Origin: Perca fluviatilis
Lineage: Eukaryota > Chordata > Actinopteri > Perciformes > Percidae
Length of the DNA: 64,000 nucleotides
Direction: 5' to 3'
Assembly: GCF_010015445.1 (NCBI RefSeq)
Contig: NC_053123.1
Location: forward strand, 5,546,148-5,610,147
Shown here: one piece after another, positions 12,665 through 22,421 of the stretch
Layout of the letters: the number at the start of each line of letters is the position of its first letter
Position numbering within the stretch: position 1 is the stretch's first letter
Program-made: the position numbers and the translations under genes
Notes under the pieces: model-generated
What the model was told of the DNA's origin: nothing
The model's input: only the letters and a program-made list of their open reading frames with translations
Databases searched by the model: none

Positions 12665-12830
12665 AAGTGGGTAGCTCAGTCTGTAGGGGGTTGGGTTGGG
12701 AATAGGAGGGTTGCTTGTTCGAGTCCCCACACGGACCGAAGTACGCAGTGTGGACTGGTAGCTGGAGAGATGCCAGTTCACCTCCTGGGCACTGCTAAGT
12801 TGTTCTTGAGCAAGGCACTGAATTAATACC
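12665..12830 (+). mobile_element. tRNA-derived SINE fragment
   Basis: A tRNA-like head GTGGGTAGCTCAGTCTGTAG is followed by a B-box-like GGTTGCTTGTTCGAGTCCCC. A SINE body with CCAGTTCACCTCCTGGGCAC and TTGAGCAAGGCACTGAA follows. It is not a functional tRNA because there is no acceptor stem pairing. Confidence 0.7.
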
Positions 12831-13417
12831 TTTCTTATTTTTTCATTCAGAACACACGAGAGTTTACTTGAAAAACGTAATGAGCTAAATAATAGTTTTT
12901 CTCGATTATTCTGTTTTTGTGATCATTGGGAGCCAAAATCATAATCACGATTTAAATTTCGATTAATTGCACAGCCCTATGTCACGATACAGTATGATTG
13001 CGATTTTTAAACCCATTGCGATATATTGCAATTCATTACCTTTTTATTTTTCCCAACTTCAAATGATCTCCCTAAACATCGGTTTTATCGGTGTGTTCCT
13101 CTCACTTCAACTTTTTTGCTGGAAAAAAAACTAAACGGGATTGTCAAGCCGACAAACTAACAAACGCCGTCATGAAAGCCTGCCGTAAATGTTGTACACA
13201 CCTGACAAACTGGATAACAGTAGTCCACCTTATTCAATGCCAACAGGTATGCACTGCTGTGCTACTACAGCTGGAATGTTGGAAACAGTGGGATTCAGCC
13301 AATTTACAGTGATACCCTTAATGGCTGCAGCAAGAAGGATTTGCAGAAGGTATATATCATCCCTTCATTCAAAACCACCAGGGGTGACTCCCAACAAAGC
13401 AAACAACGGACCCTTAG
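12831..13417. other. Intergenic with hAT end remnants
   Basis: Short remnants such as TTAATTGCACAGCCCTATG near 12960 resemble hAT MITE ends. No gene was recognised. Confidence 0.4.
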
Positions 13418-14765
13418 CAGGGCTCCACACTAACTTTTTGCCTTGGTTGCACTGGTGCGCCTAACTTTTTTTATTTAGGTGCACCAGCACAAAATTTAGG
13501 TGCACCCAAATTTTTCCTCGCATCGCCGTAACGCTGAATGGCAATACACGATATATAGCTCTGTATTTTTTTACAAAGTGGGCTAAATGTTCAGTTTTAA
13601 GTCAAAGCCACTTTTCACAAGCTCTTTTATTAAAACAGATTGTGATTAAAATAAAATGCAAAGACAGGGTTTTCTTTACCAGTTTGAAAATATACAGCTG
13701 CAACACATATAAATGAAAGTTATCTAAAATAAATAGCCTGAGAAAGCTCCTTCATAAGCTTTCAACAACAATAACAGACTGATTAAAAGAGAGAGAGGAC
13801 GCCCGGATAGCTCAGTTGGTAAATATAGAGGTTTGACTCCGACCTGCAGCCCTTTCCTATATGACAGGCATGAAAACGGGTCAGGGGTGAAAAAGGTGAG
13901 AAGGATATTACCCCTCTAGGGGGGTCTGGGGGCATGCCCCCCCAAAAGAAAATTTTAAATATTCCATATTTTAAAGCATCAATCTGATGCATTTTGAGAT
14001 GCATTTTTTGCCAACCAACAGTGTAATATTTCAATATGCACTCATTAATGTTAATTTGACTGGCAAAACAGTTAAAGTCCTTCTGACATTACACAATAAT
14101 AAAAGTCATAACTTTTAAAGACTAAAAAGTTTTGGATACATTTGTACTACTTCCAACCATATACTAAATAAAGAGTCAATGTGGATTTACATATTGCAAT
14201 AATATCATAATCACAATCTACAATGAATCATTGTGAAAACTAAAATTTACTACTTTGGCCAGGTCATCATCAAAAAAGCAAATTAGTACATTCATGATTT
14301 TGTCCATGCTGATATTAGCTGCTTTATTTACATTTATTAAAAACGTGGCATTGTTTATCTTTTCATATAGCTAGACGTCTAGACTCTGGGACAAGGCCGT
14401 TATGTTTAAATACCTGCCATGCTGATTCCAAACAGACAGCTTTATCAAGGCAGTTTGGGCTTCAGATAGCTTTTACAAATCATGATCCGCTATGAACGTG
14501 CACACACGTATTGTTTGTATCACGGTCGGTCAGTAAAGGAACAGTCGCAGTCTTAACGGTAGCGGTCGTTGCCGGTAACGTACTCGTATTACAGAGTGCA
14601 CGGACCGAAGCTTGTGACTAGCATCTAATGACTAGCAAGCCCTGTCTTACCGCTGCCGGTGTTCTGTCGATGTAGCATACTTTGTCAGAATAGCATACCG
14701 GAAGTTTAGTTTTATAGCGGGGTCTGTCAATTTGGCCTACTTTGTCAAAACAGCATACCAGTGTT

Positions 14766-17100
14766 TATAAAGGGGTATGCTGTTTTGATAACCCCTGGTT
14801 TAATAAAAATACAGTCTATAAAGGGGTATGCTGTTTTGATAGCCCCTGGTTTAATAAAAATACAGTCTATAAAGGGGTATGCTGTTTTGATAGCCCATTG
14901 TTTAATAAAAATACAGTTTATAAAGGGGTATGCTGTTTTGATAACCCCTGGTTTAATAAAAATACAGTCTATAAAGGGGTATGCTGTTTTGATAGCCCCT
15001 GGTTTAATAAAAATACAGTCTATAAAGGGGTATGCTGTTTTGATAGCCCATTGTTTAATAAAAATACAGTTTATAAAGGGGTATGCTGTTTTGATAGCCC
15101 CTGGTTTAATAAAAATACAGTTTATAAAGGGGTATGCTGTTTTGATAACCCCTGGTTTAATAAAAATACAGTCTATAAAGGGGTATGCTGTTTTGATAGC
15201 CCATTGTTTAATAAAAATACAGTCTATAAAGGGGTATGCTGTTTTGATAACCCCTGGTTTAATAAAAATACAGTTTATAAAGGGGTATGCTGTTTTGATA
15301 ACCCCTGGTTTAATAAAAATACAGTCTATAAAGGGGTATGCTGTTTTGATAGCCCATTGTTTAATAAAAATACAGTTTATAAAGGGGTATGCTGTTTTGA
15401 TAACCCCTGGTTTAATAAAAATACAGTTTATAAAGGGGTATGCTGTTTTGATAGCCCCTGGTTTAATAAAAATACAGTTTATAAAGGGGTATGCTGTTTT
15501 GATAACCCCTGGTTTAATAAAAATACAGTTTATAAAGGGGTATGCTGTTTTGATAGCCCCTGGTTTAATAAAAATACAGTCTATAAAGGGGTATGCTGTT
15601 TTGATAGCCCATTGTTTAATAAAAATACAGTCTATAAAGGGGTATGCTGTTTTGATAGCCCATTGTTTAATAAAAATACAGTCTATAAAGGGGTATGCTG
15701 TTTTGATAGCCCATGGTTTAATAAAAATACAGTCTATAAAGGGGTATGCTGTTTTGATAGCCCTTGTTTATAAAAATACAGTTTATAAAGGGGTATGCTG
15801 TTTTGATAACCCCTGGTTTAATAAAAATACAGTTTATAAAGGGGTATGCTGTTTTGATAGCCCCTGGTTTAATAAAAATACAGTCTATTATAAAAGGGGT
15901 GCTGTTTTGATAGCCCATTGTTTATTAAAAATACAGTCTATAAAGGGGTATGCTGTTTTGATAGCCCATGGTTTAATAAAATAAAAAAGAAAGTCTATAA
16001 AGGGGTATGCTGTTTTGATAGCCCATTGTTTAATAAAATAAAACAGTTTATAAAGGGGTATGCTGTTTTGATAACCCCTGGTTTAATAAAAATACAGTTT
16101 ATAAAGGGGTATGCTGTTTTGATAACCCCTGGTTATAATAAAAATCCAGTCTATAAAGGGGTATGCTGTTTTGATAGCCCCTGGTTTAATAAAAATCCAG
16201 TATTATAAAGGGGTATGCTGTTTTGATAGCCCATTGTTTTAAAAATACAGTTTATAAAGGGGTATGCTGTTTTGATAGCCCCTGGTTTATTAAAAATACA
16301 GTTTATAAAGGGTATGCTGTTTTGATAACCCCTGGTTTAATAAAAATACAGTCTATAAAGGGGTATGCTGTTTTGATAGCCCATTGTTTAATAAAAATAC
16401 AGTTTATAAAGGGTATGCTGTTTTGATAACCCCTGGTTTAATAAAAATACAGTTTATAAAGCGGGTATGCTGTTTTGATAACCCCTGGTTTATAAAAATA
16501 CAGTCTATAAAGGTATGCTGTTTTGATAGCCCCTGGTTTAATAAAAATACAGTCTATAAGGGGTATACTGTTTGATAGCCCATTGTTTAATAAAAATACA
16601 GTTTATAAAGGGTATGCTGTTTTGATAGCCCCTGGTTTAATAAAAATACAGTTTATAAAGGTTTTATACCCTGGTTTAAAAAAATACAGTCTATAAGGGG
16701 TATGCTGTTTTGATAGCCCATTGTTTATTAAAAATACAGTTTATAAATAAATGTTGTTTTGATAGCCCATTGTTTAATAAAAATACATTTATAAAGTATA
16801 TGTTGTTTTGATAGCCCCTGGTTTAATAAAAATACAGTTTATAAAGGGGTATGCTGTTGATAGCCCCTGTTTAAAAAAATACAGTTATAAATTTGATCCA
16901 TTGTTAATAAATTAGATGTTGTAAAAAAAGTTAGTTTTGATAGCCCATTGTTTAATAATAATACAGTTTATAAAGGGTGGCGTTTGATAGCCCATTGTTT
17001 ATAAAAATACAGTTTATAAAGGGTATGCTGTTTTGATAGCCCCTGGTTTAATTTAAAAATACAGTTTATAAAGGGGGGCTGTTTTGATAGCCCCTGTTTC
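14766..17100 (+). repeat. 51-bp satellite array, about 45 units (left arm)
   Basis: The unit runs TATAAAGGGGTATGCTGTTT, TGATAGCCCCTGGTTTAATA, AAAATACAGTC. Variants are TAACCCCTGG, TAGCCCCTGG or TAGCCCATTG at one site and CAGTC or CAGTT at another. Units from 14766 to about 15750 are almost exactly 51 bp. Inward units, especially after 16200, carry many small indels. Because 51 is divisible by three, all units read open with a 17-residue period, which produces long but spurious reading frames on both strands. Confidence 0.97.
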
Positions 17101-17333
17101 GATAGGTCTTGCTTCATAGAAAATGAAGTATTGGGGTCCTTTTTTGTTAGTTTTCACACTTACCAGCGTACCCCTTCATAACCTATTTCTGTGTATCTTA
17201 CTAAAACAAAATAAATTTTAAAAACATTCATTGTTTATAGACTGGTTGAAAAATATTTTAATACAAATTTCATAGAACATTTCAACAGTTTGAGGCAAAC
17301 ATTATGCATTTAACACACTTTTTACACTTGAAC

Positions 17334-17588
17334 CTGAGAGCTGGTTGGGGCTGGGACCTGAGAGCTGGTTGGAGCTGGGACCTGAGAGCTGGTTGGGGAT
17401 GGGACCTGAGAGCTGGCTTGAGCTGGGACCTGAGAGCTGGTTGGGGCTGGGACCTGAGAGCTGGTTGGAGCTGGGACCTGAGAGCTGGGACCTGAGAGCT
17501 GGTTGGAGCTGGGACCTGAGAGCTGGTTGGGGCTGGGTCCTGAGAGCTGGCTTGAGCTTGGACCTGAGAGCTGGCTTGAGCTGGGACC
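17334..17588 (-). repeat. 24-bp minisatellite, left arm copy
   Basis: About 11 units of CTGAGAGCTGGTTGGAGCTG plus GGAC. This is the reverse complement of the minisatellite in the transposase coding region (21416-22185) and of the right-arm array (25714-25971). Confidence 0.95.
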
Positions 17589-17591
17589 TTA

Positions 17592-18239
17592 TGGTGCGTT
17601 CTTTTTGTCCACCGAAGTCGTTTTACGAGTTGTTTTCCGGAGTTACGACCCGGAAGTTGCAAAAAGAGGTCGTATTTACGACTCGTCAAGTCGTCTGAAC
17701 TCAGAGGACCCCGAGCTCACTTTCAAAGATGGCTACGTCGTGCATCACACGTAGTAAACATTGTGGTTATCTACAATTTGAAGCACTTTTGTCTTTGTTG
17801 TAACCAAATGAAGAAGTCGTACACATAGTGCTGTATACTGCTATCTATAGGCATGTCTTATTACGAGTTAAATACCGCCCGATTAGTTATTTTGTAGCTT
17901 GTGCAGCTGAAATTGGCTAGAGACGCTCAGTTGCTATATGACAACAACGGCTTTAAGCCGAGCCTTGAGCAGAAAGCAGAGCAGTAGCCCAACGTTAATG
18001 TTAATCAAAACGTAATTTTCATGCATCAAACTGTGAAATATAGTTGTGTAATATGTCAATAACTGGGTGAATAGAATCCTAAATGTTACTAAAAATGTTA
18101 CAAAAATCCATCTTTTCTCCAACTCGTAGTATTGTGTGACAAAAAGAACGCAACAACCCACGGTAACTCGTTTTCCGACATGGATGTGACGTCACACTCG
18201 AGCTACTAGTTGCGATTACAAGACAAAAAGAACGCACCA
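17592..18239. mobile_element. Harbinger-like MITE nested in left arm
   Basis: Inverted termini TGGTGCGTTCTTTTTGTC and GACAAAAAGAACGCACCA are flanked by TTA (17589-17591 and 18240-18242). A 3-bp TTA/TAA duplication is characteristic of PIF/Harbinger elements. It has no transposase. The same MITE sits in the right arm at the mirror position. Confidence 0.85.
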
Positions 18240-18693
18240 TTAGACCTGGCTTGAGCTGGGAACTGAGAGCTGGTTGGGGCTGGGACCTTAGAACTTTTCA
18301 ACAGTTTGAGGCAAACATTATGCATTTAACACACACTTTTTACACTTGAAATGCTCTGAGGCAAGGGTTGCAGGGGTACACTCCTTGTGCGTCCATCTTG
18401 AGCATATGTCACACTGCACCTTTAAAGACAAAATTTTAAAAATTCACTTTAGAAGTGCAATATATAATCAATGAAGCATTGAAGAATTGTTACAAACTTT
18501 TTCAGCTGTACTAGCAGTAAGATGAAATACATTTCTTCTTACTGCTACATGAGCCTTAAATAGCCATAGTTAAGACTATTGTAATGTAAATTCTTTCAAG
18601 GATGCCTGTATTGCCTGCTTTAGTGAAAGCAGTTAGGAATGTCAGATTGCTGACGGAACACCATACCCATCAGAATGGGATACCTTCGGTTAA

Positions 18694-18735
18694 TGCGCAT
18701 GCGCAGCAGTGAAATTTGTGGAATTGCGCATGCGT
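18694..18735. promoter_or_regulatory. Pair of NRF1-like sites upstream of the transposase gene
   Basis: TGCGCATGCGCA at 18694-18705 is a match to the vertebrate NRF1 palindrome, and TGCGCATGCGT at 18725-18735 is a second near match. They lie about 400-440 bp before the inferred start codon and outside the inverted arm. A promoter role is inferred from the motif and position only. Confidence 0.55.
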
Positions 18736-18779
18736 TAAATTTAAACCATCATTTCAGCATACCTAAGATTACAAGCGGT

Positions 18780-19120
18780 AAGTGTTGGTGTATTATATCG
18801 CATATTATATACACATTACCTAATTGCATGCCTTGTACAATCACAAGAAATGTTGACAGACGTTTTAAATATATTATTTTTAGCAAGTGGAGTCGTAAAG
18901 TCGCGTAATGTCGTGTTAAAACGTTAAATCTGGTGTTAACTCGAGGTTCTAGCGTTTGGCGCCATGTAATGTTTGACTTTTAAATGATTAATGCTTATTT
19001 TTCTAAGTGTTGTATTATATTGCATATTATATACACATTACCTAATTGCATGCCTTGTACAATCACAAGAAATGTGATAGAAATGACTTTTAAATGATTA
19101 ATGCTTATTTTTCTGCTAAC
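18780..19120 (+). repeat. Two-copy direct repeats in the transposase 5' flank
   Basis: A stretch of about 63 bp (containing CATATTATATACACATTACC and TTGCATGCCTTGTACAATC) occurs at about 18789-18851 and again at about 19011-19073. A second word, TGACTTTTAAATGATTAATG, occurs at about 18973 and 19084. The start codon at 19133 follows directly. Confidence 0.85.
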
Positions 19121-20694
19121 TGTAGTTTAACCATGGAAAATAAGTGGGAGGAAATTTTCAATTACCTTTTAAAGGGTTCATACCCTGCAGAGCTAAATAA
19201 AGGGCAGAAGCAAAGCCTAAGGAAATACTCCTCGAAATTCAGGATTCACGGTCAGTATTTACTATCAAAATAAGTCTGTAATACTAACAGGAATATGCAC
19301 GTGTTCATATTTTGTATTTATTATTGGTTATGTCAATATTCCTTAAAGATGGAGAACTACTCTTTGGCAGTCACAGAAGAGTCATAAAGACAAAGGAGGA
19401 GGCTAGGAATTTATTTAAAGAATTTCATGCCTCACCTATCGGAGGACATACAGGAACCTTAAAAACACGAGCTGCCATGTGTTCACGGTTCTACTGGTAT
19501 GGCATGACAGTGGACATTGACAAATGGGTATGTAGTTTATCTGTTCATCCATAAGCCAAAATTTGTATTTTTATAAGTCTATATCTACATATTAATAGCT
19601 ATGTGAAAGTTACTGTTTTTTTTTCAAGATATCTGAATGTGACCAATGTCAACGGGTGGGACCACCCCTGAATGCAGTTAAAACTCTGGACTGCATCAAG
19701 GTCACCATCTTTTGTAATCGACTAGATTTTAACAATGCTAAGCATTATTTTATTTAATCTATTATGCATTCAAATCACTAATAGGTATCTGCTGTTTGGG
19801 AGCTCATCGGAATTGATCTCACTGGTCCACTCCAAAAAACATCTACTGGGTATCAGTATATATTGACAGTCACTGACTATTTTTCCAAGTGGGTGGAGGC
19901 CTTTCCTCAAAAGACAGTCTGCATTGGAAGTAGCCAAAAACCTTTGTACAGTCATTTATAGACATGGCTGCCCTAAGCGCATACTGTCAGACCAAGGACG
20001 GGAGTTTGTCAATCAAGTAAGCTTCACTTTATGCATTTTGTTCTGATTATGTCATTTGTAATTTGGTGCTCAAAAAATACAGATTTATTGATTGAAATAT
20101 TTGACAGAAGTACTATAAACCAAATGAAAATAATGTTCTGATTTTTTATTTTTTTTATTTTAGATCAACAGCACACTTTGTGAGCTGCTTTCTATTGAGA
20201 GGAGTGTTACGGCTGCTTACCATCCCCAAACAAATGGGCTCGATGAGAAAACCAATGATAACATCAAACGGTAAGCATTCATTATTCTTGCGTTTATTTT
20301 CAGGGTTTTGTTTATTTGGTAGCTCTTCTGATCATTATTACCAGAGTGTATTGAAAGTTGGTAGTTTCTGTCTTGAAATACATTCATTTAGAAATAATTC
20401 TAAAAATTATTTTTCTAGGGCACTTAAAAAGCTTGTTAATGATCAGCAGGATGACTGGGACCAGTACCTAGATGCAAGTCTTTTTTCACTGAGATCCAAA
20501 ATACAAACCACAACAAAATTCTCACCATTTCTTTTAATGTATGGGCGAGAAGCTAGATTTCCATCAGAAGTGCCTGTTGAACTGCCGGTAGGTTTTTTTT
20601 TTTCTCTTTTTCTTGAAAATGGCTTTCTGTTAGGGCCAAGCATCAAGTGACCAAACATTTTAAAAGATAGGCTTAGATAATATAGCTTAAACCA

Positions 20695-20990
20695 GTAGGG
20701 CTGTCACTTTACGTTCGAAAATCGATTGCACAATCGATCGGACCAACCAACACAATTTTTTAAACGATTTTAACGGTCTTTTCTCGGAGCGCTACGATAC
20801 GCCCGCAGCGAACGCGCGTCACACAGCAACTGCAGGCTCTGACAAACACAAATAACAGCAAATTATACTTCTGCATAATGTTTCTCTTTTTACTACAAAA
20901 GTGTGAATTCTGCCGGTATTCAGACAGTCTCATACATACAGATACAGATTCGGGCTACAATCGCCTAGTCAAAATTTTATTGTAGATTAA
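20695..20990. mobile_element. hAT-type fragment inside a transposase intron
   Basis: TAGGGCTGTCACTTTACG, the form of a hAT MITE left terminus, begins near 20697 within the intron before the last integrase exon. No matching right end was identified. Confidence 0.35.
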
Positions 20991-21415
20991 TTTAGTGTAA
21001 AAGTCTATACTATGAAATGTACAAGTCATTCATTATCTATTTTGTTGTAGCTTTCAACAATAATACTCCCTGAAGACTGCAGTGAATTTCTCAGGGACAG
21101 TCAGAGAATGCAAGAGAGCACAAGAGAAAAGGTTGAGGAGAATATTGCACAGTCACAAAAAAAAATGACAGAGGCATTTGCAAAAAGAGTTCAGAAAAAG
21201 TACAGAAATGTGGAGTTTAAAGAAGGAGATGAAGTACTCTTACTGAACATGAGAAAGAGAAGCAGGAAAGGAGGGAGAATGGAAGCAGACTACACTGGAA
21301 CCTACACAATTCAGGAGATTTCAGGAAAGACAGCAACTTTACAAACACCACAGGGTGTCTGTCTTAAAACAAAATATAACATCAGTCACCTGAAACCTTA
21401 TAAAAAAAGTAGTGC

Positions 21416-22185
21416 CAGCTCTCAGGTCCCAGCCCCAACCAGCTCTCAGGTCCCAGCTCAAGTCAGCTCTCAGGTCCCAGCTCTCAGGTCCCAGCTCAAG
21501 CCAGCTCTCAGGTCCCAGCTCCAACCAGCTCTCAGGTCCCAGCTCCAACCAGCTCTCAGGTCCCAGCTCCAACCAGCTCTCAGGTCCCAGCTCAAGCCAG
21601 CTCTCAGGTCCCAGCTCCAACCAGCTCTCAGGTCCCAGCTCAAGCCAGCTCTCAGGTCCCAGCTCAAGCCAGGTCTAAGGTCCCAGCTCCAACCAGCTCT
21701 CAGGTCCAAGCACCAACCAGCTCTCAGGTCCCAGCCCCAACCAGCTCTCAGGTCCCAGCTCAAGCCAGGTCTAAGGTCCCAGCTCCAACCAGCTCTCAGG
21801 TCCCAGCTCAAGCCAGCTCTCAGGTCCCAGCTCAAGCCAGGTCTAAGGTCCCAGCTCCAACCAGCTCTCAGGTCCCAGCTCAAGCCAGCTCTCAGGTCCC
21901 AGCTCAAGCCAGGTCTAAGGTCCCAGCTCCAACCAGCTCTCAGGTCCCAGCTCCAACCAGCTCTCAGGTCCCAGCCCCAACCAGCTCTCAGGTCCCAGCT
22001 CAAGCCAGGTCTAAGGTCCCAGCTCCAACCAGCTCTCAGTTCCCAGCTCAAGCCAGCTCTCAGGTCCCAGCTCAAGCCAGCTCTCAGGTCCCAGCCCCAA
22101 CCAGCTCTCAGGTCCCAGCTCAAGCCAGCTCTCAGGTTCCAGCTCAAGCCAGCTCTCAGGTTCCAGCTCAAGCCAGGTCTAAGGT
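21416..22185 (+). repeat. 24-bp minisatellite within the transposase coding region
   Basis: About 32 units of AGCTCTCAGGTCCCAGCTCA plus AGCC occur, with CCAACC and GGTCTAAGG variants. In the integrase frame it reads as Pro-Ala-x-x-Ser-Ser-Gln-Val repeats. A 14-bp partial unit near 21477-21491 shifts the frame, after which the sequence stays open as LRSQLKPA-type repeats because 24 is divisible by three. Each unit contains CAG-GT, a splice-donor-like word. Confidence 0.95.
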
Positions 22186-22421
22186 CCTAGCTCATACCAG
22201 TTCTCTGCTACCTGTTTGGAGTAGTGCTCAAGAACAAGGTGCAATAGAAACTCATAAGTTAGTTCTGACCTGTTGGTCGTTGGTTTAAACCGGTTGGTCA
22301 TCAAGTTGCATGTTTCTCCCATGACCTGTTCCTGGTCATGGTTGCATGTGTTCTTTGTTGAAAATGTAAATGTTACAGTTTTTCATCTAAATATTAACAA
22401 GACTAATGTTCTGTGTTGCAG

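Larger units (their letters stand above)
14660..18653 (+). repeat. Left inverted arm of the Ginger-like element
   Basis: The arm is about 4.0 kb and is matched in inverse orientation by 24804-27260. From the tip inward it holds a unique end, a 51-bp satellite array, a unique spacer, a 24-bp array, a nested MITE, and about 350 bp of unique sequence ending GTCAGATTGCTGA. It is longer than the right arm mainly because its 51-bp array has more units and its nested MITE keeps about 155 bp that the right copy lacks. Confidence 0.9.
19133..22190 (+). pseudogene. Ginger transposase, integrase half (HHCC finger, D,D35E core, GPY/F-like tail); frameshifted
   Basis: The exons are 19133-19250, 19349-19527, 19629-19700, 19785-20016, 20164-20270, 20419-20587 and 21051 onward, all with GT-AG borders. 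The start is MENKWEEIFNYLLK. An HHCC finger is seen as FHASPIGGHTG then SECDQCQ. The catalytic triad is D in IGIDLTGP, D in LSDQGREF and E in YHPQTNGLDEK, with 35 residues between the last two. The tail, with FKEGDEVLLL and DYTGTYTIQEI, resembles a GPY/F module. Exon 4 is 232 bp, where phase demands a multiple of three. The frame changes near 19905-19922, between the first and second catalytic Asp, so this copy is broken (or carries a sequencing error). The last exon runs into the 24-bp minisatellite and its 3' border is unresolved. The protein would bind and cut transposon ends in the nucleus. Confidence 0.88.

Noticed and set aside
12665..12740. Functional tRNA gene
   Set aside because: The A and B boxes are present but there is no paired acceptor stem or proper anticodon arm, and a SINE body follows. 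The same applies at 5091-5269, 13801-13865 and 57440-57628.
13410..13417. 8-bp target duplication for the hAT-like element 13418-28245
   Set aside because: Left flank ACCCTTAG and right flank CTTAGGGA share only CTTAG in shifted register, so no true duplication can be claimed.
14742..16575. Long plus-strand reading frames with 17-residue repeats (up to 407 codons)
   Set aside because: They are produced by the 51-bp satellite, which is open in several frames because 51 is divisible by three. Frames are open on both strands and in the mirror array too. No start context, splice signal or domain supports a protein.
14766..17100. CRISPR array
   Set aside because: Repeats are head to tail without unique spacers, and the genome is eukaryotic.
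17282..17698. Proline/serine- and leucine/glutamate-rich frames over the 24-bp arrays in the arms (also 25490-26020 and minus strand 21339-22171)
   Set aside because: These are open only because the unit is 24 bp. Outside the transposase frame at 21051 onward there is no support for translation.
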